Assembly: GCA_963691835.1 (NCBI GenBank)
Contig: OY829383.1
Span: forward strand, 496,001 to 560,000
DNA length: 64,000 nt
Direction of reading: 5' to 3'
DNA from: G963691835 sp963691835
GTDB lineage: Bacteria; Pseudomonadota; Alphaproteobacteria; Thalassobaculales; Thalassobaculaceae
Both the position numbers and the translations under genes were made by a program. Positions 44,565-53,106 of the stretch are shown in pieces. Each line of letters begins with the position of its first letter. Within the stretch, counting starts at the first letter, position 1. A model generated the notes under the pieces. That model saw only the letters and a program-made list of their open reading frames with translations. It ran no database searches and was not told where the DNA came from.

Positions 44565-44593
44565 TATCTAGATGAATAATATCGATTTAACAA
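44565..44593 (-). promoter_or_regulatory. Candidate promoter of paralogue A
   Basis: On the minus strand TTGTTA (44588-44593) and TAGATA (44565-44570) are spaced 17 bases apart in a locally AT-rich stretch. Transcription would begin near 44558, downstream of the longest possible start codon, favouring a shorter protein. Confidence 0.45.
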
Positions 44594-44795
44594 TCATACC
44601 GATAAATGTATAACAGAACTCCATAGATGATCGACAAATTTGTTCAACGCAGAGCCCAAGGCGTCACGACCATCCGAGCCGGACATGAAGTGCGTGAAAC
44701 GCACGCGGCTGCCTGCCCATATCAGTCGGACCGGCGTGGCCACGGAACAAACAATGGGCAGGCGTTCCAGTCAGCCGACCCGGGGTCCCAAAACT

Positions 44796-44817
44796 GGAAA
44801 AGGCGCCTCTCGGCGCC
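44796..44817 (-). terminator. Terminator of paralogue B
   Basis: GGCGCC-GAGA-GGCGCC followed by TTTTCC on the minus strand, 23 bases past the paralogue B stop. This makes separate transcription of the two paralogues likely. Confidence 0.7.
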
Positions 44818-44839
44818 AAAGGAATCATATGATCGGGGG

Positions 44840-46030
44840 TCAGAACTTCGGAGCGCTGCGCTCAACCTGACGAAGCCGGTCCAAGCCGTCCCTAAGACCG
44901 GCGGCGATAAGATCACACCGGCGGTCTGGGCTGCCTCCGCCGCTTGGGAATTTGTCTTCCCACTCATAGATCTTGACCATGAGGCCGCATAGCACTTCGG
45001 CCAGCGACGCGTGATGTCCCATGATCGTGCGCCGAACCTGATCAAAGGTGTCCAGGTTTACGAGATCCCAGTTGATCACGACCTGTTTGTCGAACTTGTT
45101 GAACCGCTTCGTCACGCTCTGCTCAAGGCCGCCCAGCGTGCGGGTCACCCCTTTCACGGTTGTCGCCATGTTCGGCGTCTGCTTCACGAACTGGGTATTC
45201 TCGATGTCTCGAATCCAGTCCAGCAGCTTGTGAAGCTTGGGCATCGCCGTGACGAAATAGCTCCGGTAGTACGAGAGCGACAGGAACGTATCCCCGAAAT
45301 CCTCCAGCATGTCCGGAAGGTCGTCGAGGGAAACACCCAGAGACCGGGACAGGTTTTCAAGCTTCGGCAGGGTGGCGCTCCGATCCGGATCCGCCAGTGC
45401 ATTGATTAGGTCCTGGGTCGTCTCAATCGAACGACTGTCAGCCCCGTAAAGGTGTCGGATGAGCGGCCGCGTCAGATTCCGCATGAACGGAAAAAGCTGT
45501 TTCTTTTTCGAATCTGAGAGCCTGAACGCGTTTTCCTCGTCGACGGCAATGCCGGCGCCCCGAAGACCCCGTCTCAGTGTGTAGCAGTCAAATGCCGGCA
45601 GCTTTCCCAGCTCCCGGAGGATGTCCATATCGTCATGGAGTCCGGAGCCGCCGCCGCCGAAGAACTGGGGGACTTCTTCGACAGTAATCTGACCTGACCC
45701 GAGACCGGCCTCCTTGTAGAGCTCGATCCTGGTTTCCAGCCTGACGTTCTTGATCAGCCGAGCCCGTTTGAGCGCCGCATTCGACAGAGGCATCATTGCC
45801 AACGGTAGCGTGTGGATGGAATCCCGGTCGTAGTCGTTGATCAGGGAGAGAGAAACGCTCTCGTCCGGCATGTCGACCCCGCCCTCGCCAGTCCCGGCGC
45901 CATCCTCCCCATCCGGAGGTCGGTCAGACCGAAACGCCTCATCCATGACCCGATTACCCAATCCGGCTTCGGACCCGTTCTCATTCAGCGCCCGCTCGTG
46001 ACTCTCGTCGGTCAATTCCGCGTCCGCCAT
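44840..46030 (-). CDS. Unknown protein, paralogue B of a tandem pair
   Basis: A 396-residue protein of unknown function, homologous over most of its length to paralogue A downstream. Shared blocks include RARLIKNVRLETRIEL, LPAFDCYTLRRGLRGAG, LFPFMRNLTRPLIRHLYG, LEDFGDTFLSLSYYRSYF, HHASLAEVLCGLMVKIYEWE and SPDRRCDLIAAGL. It has an extra acidic N-terminus of about 50 residues (EDGAGTGEGGVDMPDES). ATG 46030 is preferred over TTG 46048. It lies downstream of zapE in the same orientation, after a 137-base AT-rich gap with an inverted repeat. The conserved HHASxAEVLCGL and RRCD blocks are candidate functional sites. Confidence 0.75.
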   Translation of the reverse strand: MADAELTDESHERALNENGSEAGLGNRVMDEAFRSDRPPDGEDGAGTGEGGVDMPDESVSLSLINDYDRDSIHTLPLAMMPLSNAALKRARLIKNVRLETRIELYKEAGLGSGQITVEEVPQFFGGGGSGLHDDMDILRELGKLPAFDCYTLRRGLRGAGIAVDEENAFRLSDSKKKQLFPFMRNLTRPLIRHLYGADSRSIETTQDLINALADPDRSATLPKLENLSRSLGVSLDDLPDMLEDFGDTFLSLSYYRSYFVTAMPKLHKLLDWIRDIENTQFVKQTPNMATTVKGVTRTLGGLEQSVTKRFNKFDKQVVINWDLVNLDTFDQVRRTIMGHHASLAEVLCGLMVKIYEWEDKFPSGGGSPDRRCDLIAAGLRDGLDRLRQVERSAPKF

Positions 46031-46078
46031 TTGATCAAGAGATCTCAATCATGAGATCTGCTCCCTCGATCACCGCAT

Positions 46079-46103
46079 TCGTAATTTAAATATTATTTTA
46101 CGA
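46079..46103. promoter_or_regulatory. Inverted repeat upstream of paralogue B
   Basis: TCGTAA and TTACGA are perfect 6-base arms around a 13-base AT-rich centre, about 50 bases upstream of the paralogue B ATG. The spacing and position suit a dimeric repressor or activator, but no regulator is encoded nearby. The rest of this gap holds nothing else recognisable. Confidence 0.3.
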
Positions 46104-46167
46104 AACGTCCATGAAAATCAACGGTGTTAGTGATAAGCATAGCTGTAAGGACGCAATACCTGCCCGT

Positions 46168-47286
46168 TTATGTGGCTCGCGTACGCTCTATATAGTCCGT
46201 GGACTGCATTTCCATGAGCCGCGAGACGGTCCGGTCGAACTCAAAGCCCCAGTCATCTCCGGCGTAGAGCTTTTCCGGTGCCTCGGACGCCGAAGCGACC
46301 AGGTTCACATGCTGATCATAAAGAGTATCGATGAGCAGCATGAAGCGGCGCGCGGCGTCTCGGTGACCATCGGTCATCACCGGAATGTCGGAGACGAACA
46401 CGGTTCGAAAACGGCGTGCGATCGCCAGAAAGTCACCTGCCGCAAACGGCTGTTCGCACAAATCATGGAACGTGAAGCGCCCGACGGTTCCCGCCGCAAG
46501 CGGCACGGGGATCTCACGGCCCTTGTGAGGGATGACCTCCGGTCCAGCGGGTGCGTCATCGGTAAGATCGGAGAACGCCTGATCCAACGCGCCGTCCGCC
46601 GCCTCCCCGGCCGGTACATGGAAGACCTGCATGGACTTCAGACGATCGAGCCGGTGATCCTTGCCATCGGTCAGGAGATGCACATCCAAGCGCTGTTTCA
46701 GAATATCGATGAAAGGCAGGAAGAGATCGCGCTGCAAGCCGTCCTTGTAGAGATCATCCGGGCGCCTGTTAGACGTAGCAACCACCACGACTCCGAGTTC
46801 GAACATGGCGTAGAAAAGCCTGGAGACGATCATCGCATCCGCAATGTCCCGGACTTCGAACTCGTCGAAGCACAGAAGCCAGGCGCGATCCGCAAGAAGC
46901 CGGGCGGTCGGCCTGATCGGCTCGGCCGTCTTCGTCACCTTGTTCTCTTGGCGCCACGTATGGATGAGACCGTGCGCCTCTTGCATGAACTCATGAAAGT
47001 GGACACGCCTTTTCCGCTCCACATCCGCGCCGTCATAGAACAGGTCCATCAGCATCGACTTGCCGCGGCCGACCGATCCATGAATGTAAAGCCCGCGCGG
47101 CACTTCCTTCGGCGCCCCGAACCCAAACCGGGACAGGAAACCGCCGCCGCCGCCAATTCTGTAGCCCGCGATCGCCGCGTGCAGGTCCTCCAGTTTCTGG
47201 ATGGCCGCTTCCTGGCCTGAATCCCGTTGAAGCCCGCCTTCAGCAAGCTTCTCCCGATATCGTGCCAAGGGGCCGGAACTGGACAT
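46168..47286 (-). CDS. zapE: Cell division protein ZapE (AFG1-type ATPase)
   Basis: A 372-residue AAA+ ATPase of the AFG1/ZapE family, which acts at the division ring and in membrane protein quality control. Walker A is GSVGRGKSMLMDLF, Walker B is LLCFDEFEVRDIADA, and the arginine motif ATSNRRPDDLYKDGLQR is present. I chose ATG 47286; the frame opens at TTG 47295. It begins 5 bases after the SDR stop, so these two genes are probably co-transcribed. Confidence 0.93.
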   Translation of the reverse strand: MSSSGPLARYREKLAEGGLQRDSGQEAAIQKLEDLHAAIAGYRIGGGGGFLSRFGFGAPKEVPRGLYIHGSVGRGKSMLMDLFYDGADVERKRRVHFHEFMQEAHGLIHTWRQENKVTKTAEPIRPTARLLADRAWLLCFDEFEVRDIADAMIVSRLFYAMFELGVVVVATSNRRPDDLYKDGLQRDLFLPFIDILKQRLDVHLLTDGKDHRLDRLKSMQVFHVPAGEAADGALDQAFSDLTDDAPAGPEVIPHKGREIPVPLAAGTVGRFTFHDLCEQPFAAGDFLAIARRFRTVFVSDIPVMTDGHRDAARRFMLLIDTLYDQHVNLVASASEAPEKLYAGDDWGFEFDRTVSRLMEMQSTDYIERTRAT

Positions 47287-47291
47287 GCTGC

Positions 47292-48044
47292 TCAACGCCC
47301 GCCCGCGACTTCTAGAACCGTCCCGATGCAGTATCGCGCCGCATCCGACAGAAGCCAGACGATCGCTTCGGAGACTTCGTCGGCAGTCCCCGCCCTACCG
47401 ATCGGCGTTACGGGACCAAACCGGGCAACTCGGTCCGGGGCACCGGCTGAGGCATGGATCTCAGTATCGATCATGCCGGGGGCGACAGCGTTCACCTGTA
47501 TGCCTTCCGCCGCAACTTCGCGCGCCAGCCCCAAAGTCCAAGCGTCGATCGACCCTTTGGACGCGGCGTAGTGCACAAACTCGTTCGGAGAGCCGAGGCG
47601 CGGGGCGATCGAGGACAGGTTTACAATGGCACCGCCTGAGCCGCCATGGTTGGTGGACATGCGCCGAACCGCTTCCCGGCAGCACATCATCGTGCCCAGA
47701 ACATTGAGGTCGAGGACCCCTTTCATGGCCTCGGTGGACATATCCTCCACCCGCGTGACCTTACCCGTCGTGCCCGCGCTGTTTACCAGTCCCTTGACCG
47801 GTCCCAACGCTTTCTCGGCCTGAGCAAACAGAGACAGGACGTCCGCTTCCTCGGACATGTCGCCCTCAATCGCAACCGCCCGGCGTCCTTGCTCTTCAAC
47901 ACCGGCGACGACCGCCTGGGCCGCGTTACTGTTGGTGGCATAGTTGACCACGACGTCCCAGCCATCGGCCGCAGCCCGCAAGCAGGTCGCAGCGCCAATA
48001 CCGCGGCTTCCGCCCGTGACGATCAACACTCCCCTGTCCATCAT
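47292..48044 (-). CDS. SDR-family oxidoreductase
   Basis: A 250-residue classical short-chain dehydrogenase/reductase with all catalytic residues: TGGSRGIGAAT for NAD(P), NSAGTTG, NLSSIAP with the catalytic Ser, and YAASKGSIDAWTLG with Tyr and Lys. The start is a double ATG (48044/48041) after GGGGGGA. Its substrate cannot be told; annotation as glucose 1-dehydrogenase or 3-oxoacyl-ACP reductase would be by similarity only. It lies directly before zapE. Confidence 0.88.
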   Translation of the reverse strand: MMDRGVLIVTGGSRGIGAATCLRAAADGWDVVVNYATNSNAAQAVVAGVEEQGRRAVAIEGDMSEEADVLSLFAQAEKALGPVKGLVNSAGTTGKVTRVEDMSTEAMKGVLDLNVLGTMMCCREAVRRMSTNHGGSGGAIVNLSSIAPRLGSPNEFVHYAASKGSIDAWTLGLAREVAAEGIQVNAVAPGMIDTEIHASAGAPDRVARFGPVTPIGRAGTADEVSEAIVWLLSDAARYCIGTVLEVAGGR

Positions 48045-48068
48045 TCCCCCCAGCTTTGATACGCGGGT

Positions 48069-48791
48069 TCACTCGATATCCGGCTCCGCCGCAAGTGTCA
48101 CCCGTGCGGTTAGCATCATTTTCCGCGCGACATCGAGATTTCCTTCGATCGCCGAGGAGGTGAAACCCGTCGTCCGGGCGACATCAAGGGTTCGGGGCCG
48201 GGCTTCGATCGGTTGAGCGACGGGCACGAAATCAATCCGTCCCAGCCGGAATGTCCGGCCATCGAACGCCGCGTTGAGCGCATCGATCTCCGCCGCCGCC
48301 AATCCGTAGATCCGCTGCCGCAGCTTTGCCGTCGCGGCCTGGTTCTCCGCCAGCGTCGGCGTGTGATCGATGGAGACAACTCTGAAGGTCCGCCCCGGTC
48401 CGCTTGCCTCTTTCATCTGTCCTGGCAGGGCGCCCAGCGCGCCGGACGGCATCCTGGATTGCGCGACAACGCGCCACCGCTCATACCCGGCGTCGTCCGG
48501 CAACCGGTTGAAGCGGGTAAAGCGCCAACTGACCGACGGCACCGCCGACCGCAGCGTCGTTTCGGCATCCGCGCGGGCCTCGGCGAATGCCCCTCCGGTG
48601 ACCGCGAGATCCACCGATACGATCGCCGTTGCGGTTTGGGTTTCCACCCAGTCCTCAACCACGAGATCGAGAACAACGAGGTCATCGGACACGGCACCGT
48701 CTTGGGCGGCTGTCGGCTCGGATGTGCTCAAGACAAGCAGGAACACAGCGGCCATTGCCGCGCCACCCGCTCTAATCCTGCTGATCAACAT
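48069..48791 (-). CDS. Exported protein, possibly SIMPL (DUF541)-like
   Basis: A 240-residue secreted protein. The signal peptide MLISRIRAGGAAMAAVFLLV ends near PTAAQD. ATG 48791 has GGGAG upstream; an in-frame extension to 48920 has no signal-like character. The mature part alternates beta strands and a central helix (ENQAATAKLRQRIYGLAAAE), and closes with MMLTARVTLAAEPDIE. The layout recalls SIMPL-domain periplasmic proteins, but the similarity is weak, so I call the function unknown. It lies just upstream of the SDR-zapE pair. Confidence 0.6.
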   Translation of the reverse strand: MLISRIRAGGAAMAAVFLLVLSTSEPTAAQDGAVSDDLVVLDLVVEDWVETQTATAIVSVDLAVTGGAFAEARADAETTLRSAVPSVSWRFTRFNRLPDDAGYERWRVVAQSRMPSGALGALPGQMKEASGPGRTFRVVSIDHTPTLAENQAATAKLRQRIYGLAAAEIDALNAAFDGRTFRLGRIDFVPVAQPIEARPRTLDVARTTGFTSSAIEGNLDVARKMMLTARVTLAAEPDIE

Positions 48792-48921
48792 GGCAATCTC
48801 CCTTGGTCGCCTGAACTTTCCGACAGTCGGAATGCGGCCAATGGAGCGGCCGCGTATGGCGAGGGAAAGGCGACATCGTGGCGAACCGTCCCGTTGCCTG
48901 TCCACCCCCCAGAAAGACAAA

Positions 48922-48950
48922 CGGGCCCCAGCGGGAAGCGCTGGAGCCCG
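48922..48950 (-). terminator. Terminator of sodB
   Basis: A GC-rich 11-pair stem with one mismatch (CGGGC/GCCCG outside, CCAGCG/CGCTGG inside) and a five-base loop, followed on the minus strand by TTTGTCTTTCT. It is 35 bases past the sodB stop. Confidence 0.75.
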
Positions 48951-48984
48951 ATCATCGGTCCGGTGACGGAACTTCCCGGCCGGT

Positions 48985-49587
48985 TTAGCTCGCCGCGGAG
49001 AACCGCTCGGCCACGTATTCCCAGTTCACCATGCTGTCGATGAACGCTTTCACATAGTCCGGGCGCCGGTTGCGATAGTCGATGTAGTAGCTGTGCTCCC
49101 ACACGTCGCAGCCAAGCAGCGTGACCTCACCATAGGCCATCGGGCTCTCGCCATTCGGGGTCTTCGATACTTTGAGTTTGCCGTCGGAGCCCATCGCCAG
49201 CCAGCACCAGCCGGAGCCGAACTGGGTGACGCCGGCCTCGACAAAGGCGGCTTTGAAGGCGTCGACCGAGCCAAAGTCTTCGACGATCTTGGACTCAAGA
49301 GCGCCCGGAATGGCGCCGCCGCCATCTTTCTTCATCATTTGCCAGAACTCGATGTGGTTCCAGTGCTGGGAAGCGTTGTTGAACAGGCCGGCCATCTTTT
49401 CCTTGTAGGCGTGCTGAACAACTTCCTCGAGGCTCTTGCCTTCGAGGCCTGTGCCCTCAAGCAGCTTGTTGCCGTTGGTGACATAGGCCTGATGGTGCTT
49501 GTCGTGATGGAACTCCAGCGTCTCCCGCGACATGTACGGGGCGAGCGCGTCGTAATCGTACGGCAGGGGGGGCAGTTCGAAAGCCAT
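48985..49587 (-). CDS. sodB: Superoxide dismutase, Fe/Mn family
   Basis: A 200-residue cytoplasmic superoxide dismutase. Metal ligands are seen in LEFHHDKHHQAYV, ASQHWNHIEFW and DVWEHSYYIDYRNRRPDY. The sequence looks like the iron form (SodB), though Fe and Mn types cannot be fully separated by eye. ATG 49587 (MAFELPPLPYDYDAL) has the usual N-terminus and GGAGTG upstream. It is a single-gene unit with its own terminator, divergent from the phosphodiesterase gene. Confidence 0.95.
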   Translation of the reverse strand: MAFELPPLPYDYDALAPYMSRETLEFHHDKHHQAYVTNGNKLLEGTGLEGKSLEEVVQHAYKEKMAGLFNNASQHWNHIEFWQMMKKDGGGAIPGALESKIVEDFGSVDAFKAAFVEAGVTQFGSGWCWLAMGSDGKLKVSKTPNGESPMAYGEVTLLGCDVWEHSYYIDYRNRRPDYVKAFIDSMVNWEYVAERFSAAS

Positions 49588-49760
49588 GGGGGCGCACTCC
49601 TCAATCAAGCGACAGGTTTTCTCGGAGCGGTCATATCCGACCAAGGACGCAGGCCGGACTTCACGCGTAGGCGCACCGTTTAGCCCATGGTCAGGACTTT
49701 TTCCAGCGCTTGAGACCGTTTAGGGTCTTCAGCTTGCGCGTGCGGGTGGGGGCCCCTGTC

Positions 49761-50558
49761 ATGATCGTCGTTCAGATCACCGATCTACATATCGTCGCGA
49801 AGGAAACCACACTCGGTCGTGTCGATACGGCAGCCGCGTTGGCGCGGGCCGTCGATACAATCGTCAACATGGAGCCCGGTGCGGATGCCGTCGTGATCTC
49901 CGGCGATCTCGTCGACAACGGCACACCCGAAGAATACGCGCACGTCCTTTCGCTTCTGGAACGCCTGACGATGCCGCTGTACGTCATTCCAGGCAATCAC
50001 GACCGGCGGGAGCCGATGCGGAAGGCTTTCGCTCAACGGGCATCCGCCATGGCAGAGGACGGCAAGCTTTGTTTTTCAGCGGATCTCGGGCCTATTCGAC
50101 TCATCGGACTCGACACGCTGGTCGAAGGGCATCACCACGGCGAGATCGGTGAGGCCCAACTGGCTTGGCTTGAAGAGAGGCTTGCCGAAGCCCCGTCAAA
50201 GCCGACCCTGCTTGCCCTCCATCATCCGCCGTTTAAAACCGGCCTCTCCATTGACGGGACGAATTGCCAGGATGCGAATGACCTGGCGGAGGTCGTCGTC
50301 CGGCATCCGCAAATCGAGCGGGTCATCTGCGGCCATGTCCACCGGGAAGTGACGACTCGTTTCGCCGGGACGATCGGCTCGATCTGTCCCGGTGTCGCGC
50401 ATCAGCTCGGACTGCTTCTGGATGCCGAGAAACGGTTCAGCATTCGCAATGAGCCGCCGGGGATACAGCTTCACCGTTGGACGCCCGAAAGCGGGGTAAT
50501 CACGCACACGCTCCAGATCGGTGCGTTCGAGACACTGCACGAAGGAAGCTTCAGATAG
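49761..50558 (+). CDS. Metallophosphoesterase, CpdA-like phosphodiesterase
   Basis: A 265-residue calcineurin-type phosphoesterase of the class III cyclic nucleotide phosphodiesterase group. All metal motifs are present in order: ITDLHI (D-x-H), SGDLVDNG, GNHDRR, ALHHPP and GHVHREV. ATG 49761 (MIVVQITDLH) is the usual start; the frame extends further upstream without conserved sequence. Whether it acts on cAMP or another phosphodiester is not known. It is 27 bases before lrgA and may share its transcript. Confidence 0.87.
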   Translation: MIVVQITDLHIVAKETTLGRVDTAAALARAVDTIVNMEPGADAVVISGDLVDNGTPEEYAHVLSLLERLTMPLYVIPGNHDRREPMRKAFAQRASAMAEDGKLCFSADLGPIRLIGLDTLVEGHHHGEIGEAQLAWLEERLAEAPSKPTLLALHHPPFKTGLSIDGTNCQDANDLAEVVVRHPQIERVICGHVHREVTTRFAGTIGSICPGVAHQLGLLLDAEKRFSIRNEPPGIQLHRWTPESGVITHTLQIGAFETLHEGSFR

Positions 50559-50585
50559 GTCGCCAACCCGCGCGGGAGAGACGGG

Positions 50586-50957
50586 ATGCTGAACTGGATC
50601 ACCCTAATTCTTATCTGCCAGATCAGCGGCGAGGCCGTGGCCGCCCTCACTGGTTTGCCGGTTCCAGGGCCCGTGATTGGCATGGTGATTCTGTTTGTCG
50701 GCTTGCTGGTGTTCGGCTCGGTGCCTGAGGGGCTTTCCGCGGTAGCGGATGGGTTGCTCAGGAACCTTTCACTTCTTTTCGTGCCTGCCGGCGTCGGCGT
50801 GGTGCTTCACGCCCAATTGCTTGCGAATGACTGGCTCCCGATTTCATTAGCGCTCCTGGTCAGCACTCTGTCAGCGATCGCGGTGACCGCGCTCCTGATG
50901 ACGTGGCTCACCCCCCGGCAGTCCCGCGACACCGGCCAAACCTTCTCGGACGGCTGA
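50586..50957 (+). CDS. lrgA: CidA/LrgA family membrane protein
   Basis: A 123-residue protein with four hydrophobic helices, holin-like. The conserved core is GEAVAALTGLPVPGPVIGM and LFVPAGVGVV. LrgA/CidA proteins modulate murein hydrolase activity and, with LrgB, have been linked to pyruvate uptake in other bacteria. The lrgB gene begins 12 bases downstream. No LytSR regulators are adjacent. Confidence 0.9.
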   Translation: MLNWITLILICQISGEAVAALTGLPVPGPVIGMVILFVGLLVFGSVPEGLSAVADGLLRNLSLLFVPAGVGVVLHAQLLANDWLPISLALLVSTLSAIAVTALLMTWLTPRQSRDTGQTFSDG

Positions 50958-50969
50958 CCCTTGGAAGAC

Positions 50970-51677
50970 ATGCGGGACATCTGGGTCTACCTCTCAGCAA
51001 CGCCGTTGCTTCATCTGACTCTGACGCTTGCGGCCTATCAGGTAGGCTTCATGATCTATAAGGCAGCCGGACAAGCTCCCTTGCTGAATCCCGTGCTAAT
51101 CGCCGTTCTTCTCTTATCGGCGATGCTGCTGATAACCGGAACGCCTTACAGCACCTACTTCGAGGGGGCGCAGTTCGTTCATTTCTTGCTCGGACCGGCC
51201 ACCGTCGCGTTGGCGATACCGTTGTACAGGCAGGTGGCGATCCTGAAACGGTCATACGCCGCCATTCTGATCAGCCTTCTTGCCGGGTCGGCAACGGCGG
51301 TGGTCACTGCGGTGATGCTGGCGGAGCATCTCGGCGCGGACGTGGAGACAATCATCGCCCTGGCGCCAAAGTCGGTCACCGCTCCCGTCGCGATGGGGAT
51401 CACCGAGAAACTTGGGGGGCTGCCGTCACTGACCGCTGTTCTGGTCATCCTAACGGGCATCCTGGGCGCGATGGCCGGGCCCTACGTTCTCACAGCTCTG
51501 CGCATACGGGATTGGCGGGCGCGCGGACTGGCGATCGGCACCGCCAGCCACGGGATCGGCACCGCGCGCGCCTTTCAGGTCAACGAGACCGCGGGGGCGT
51601 TCGCAGGCCTTGCCATGGGGCTGAACGCGCTTGCGACCGCCCTGCTTCTGCCGATCGCCTTCGGATTTCTGACCTAG
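50970..51677 (+). CDS. lrgB: LrgB family membrane protein
   Basis: A 235-residue protein with about six to seven membrane segments and the LrgB signature LAPKSVTAPVAMGITEKLGG, followed by GTASHGIGTARAFQ. It partners LrgA in the adjacent gene. ATG 50970 has GGAAG just upstream; an in-frame TTG at 50961 is possible. The lrgAB pair is complete. Confidence 0.9.
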   Translation: MRDIWVYLSATPLLHLTLTLAAYQVGFMIYKAAGQAPLLNPVLIAVLLLSAMLLITGTPYSTYFEGAQFVHFLLGPATVALAIPLYRQVAILKRSYAAILISLLAGSATAVVTAVMLAEHLGADVETIIALAPKSVTAPVAMGITEKLGGLPSLTAVLVILTGILGAMAGPYVLTALRIRDWRARGLAIGTASHGIGTARAFQVNETAGAFAGLAMGLNALATALLLPIAFGFLT

Positions 51678-51811
51678 GTCACCGATCCGGTCGCGACGAC
51701 CCCGTGGTTCCCGGTCCGCGACTTACGGGTTGCTCAGCTCCTTGATTCCCGCTGAGATCAGCCGACAGACGAAGACAAGAGTCCCGCGCGACCGGGACCG
51801 GAGGAAACGCC

Positions 51812-52642
51812 ATGACCCTTTCAGACGCACAGATCGAGCAGTTCGACACCGACGGGTACGTTTTCCCCATTCCGGTGCTGGAGCAGAGCGAGGCGTCGGA
51901 TCTCCGGGGTCAGTTGGAGCGGACGGAGGCAACACAGGGCGGCGCGCTTAGGGCGACCCAGCGGAGCAAGTCGTTTCTTCTGTTCCCGTGGCTATGGGAT
52001 ATCGCCCGGGATCCGAGGATCCTGGATCCGGTCGAGCAACTCATCGGGCCGGACATCCTGCTTTGGAACACAATCTTCTGGATCAAGGAAGCCGGCTCCA
52101 AAAGCTTCATCTCATGGCACCAGGACACGCGCTACTGGGGCCTGTCGAGCGAGAACGTGGTCACCGCATGGCTTGCCCTGTCACCGGCAAGCATCGAGGC
52201 TGGCTGCATGCGCGTGATGCCGGGCACCCACCGGGGCGACGTGCTGCCGCATGAGGACACATACCATCAGGACAACATGCTCACCCGGGGGCAGGCGATA
52301 AAAGCCGGGGTGAATGACTCCGGCGCGGTGCATATGCCCCTCGCAGCCGGTGAGATGTCGATTCACAACTACCGACTGGCCCATGCCTCCGGCCCCAACA
52401 CCTCCGATGATCGCCGGATCGGGGTCTCCATTCACTACATGCCGCCTGATACCGAACAGATTGTCGGCACGTGGGATTGCGCGGAGCTTGTGCGCGGCGA
52501 AGACCGCTTCGGGCACTTTGCCAAGGCCGAGAGACCGAGTACGGATCTGGATCCAGCCGCCATCGCTTTCCACGAGAAGGCGTCAAACGCGTTGAGGGAC
52601 GTCCTCTATAAGGATGCCGCGCGGAATGACGCGCGCCTCTGA
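51812..52642 (+). CDS. Phytanoyl-CoA dioxygenase family protein
   Basis: A 276-residue Fe(II)/2-oxoglutarate-dependent oxygenase of the PhyH family. The iron site is WHQDTRYW (His-x-Asp) with the distal His in YRLAHASGPN and a nearby Arg (DRRIGVSIHY) for 2-oxoglutarate. Members hydroxylate varied small molecules, and the substrate here is unknown. The ATG follows GGAGGAAACGCC. It stands alone after lrgB, and a strong hairpin covers its stop codon. Confidence 0.88.
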   Translation: MTLSDAQIEQFDTDGYVFPIPVLEQSEASDLRGQLERTEATQGGALRATQRSKSFLLFPWLWDIARDPRILDPVEQLIGPDILLWNTIFWIKEAGSKSFISWHQDTRYWGLSSENVVTAWLALSPASIEAGCMRVMPGTHRGDVLPHEDTYHQDNMLTRGQAIKAGVNDSGAVHMPLAAGEMSIHNYRLAHASGPNTSDDRRIGVSIHYMPPDTEQIVGTWDCAELVRGEDRFGHFAKAERPSTDLDPAAIAFHEKASNALRDVLYKDAARNDARL

Positions 52643-52655
52643 CACGGCGCGCGTC
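52628..52655 (+). terminator. Perfect 10-bp hairpin across the PhyH stop codon
   Basis: GACGCGCGCC and GGCGCGCGTC pair perfectly with an eight-base loop; the TGA stop at 52640-52642 is in the loop. No T-run follows. It may slow RNA polymerase or protect the 3' end. Confidence 0.5.
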
Positions 52656-53106
52656 CTCTGCACTGACCAACAGAAACCGCTCCAACGGTTTGAGAACACC
52701 GCTCAGAGCGCCCGCGCCTGAGACTCATATTATGCGCATTCTACAATCTTAGCGATTTGGCCATCGCAACCCATGCTGCGACCGCAATGCCATAGGCTTG
52801 GCTGGTCCACGGTTCCCGCCGCGTGAACTCTGAACCCAAACCACCTTTTTATGGCATGGATATCGTATTTGACGAATTTTTCTTATGTCAGGTTGCCACG
52901 GATAACCGCTCAAAGACGCCAAAAATATGGTTAACGCTGCAGTAACCTTTATTAACGATATTTGGACCACGTTAATGACAAAATTTTCTATAATTTCCTT
53001 AATACCCTGTTTTTCATGTAATTTCTCAATTTTGATAGTTAATTTGGTATCGACTCAAACCCCAAGAATGATGTACAACCCTTAACGGGAGCCGGGATGC
53101 TGCGGA
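52656..53106. other. AT-rich non-coding region before the MarR gene
   Basis: About 450 bases without a supported gene, clearly more AT-rich than the surroundings in its second half. It holds several TTAA elements, among them TTAA-N7-GTAA at 52931-52945, one base off the CtrA full site. The only small frame (ATG near 52854, 27 codons) has no support. It probably contains the promoter and leader of the MarR gene. Confidence 0.5.
52931..52945. promoter_or_regulatory. Near-match CtrA site
   Basis: TTAACGCTGCAGTAA is TTAA, seven bases, GTAA, differing by one base from the consensus. It is 162 bases upstream of the MarR start, a little far for direct control. Low certainty. Confidence 0.25.
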
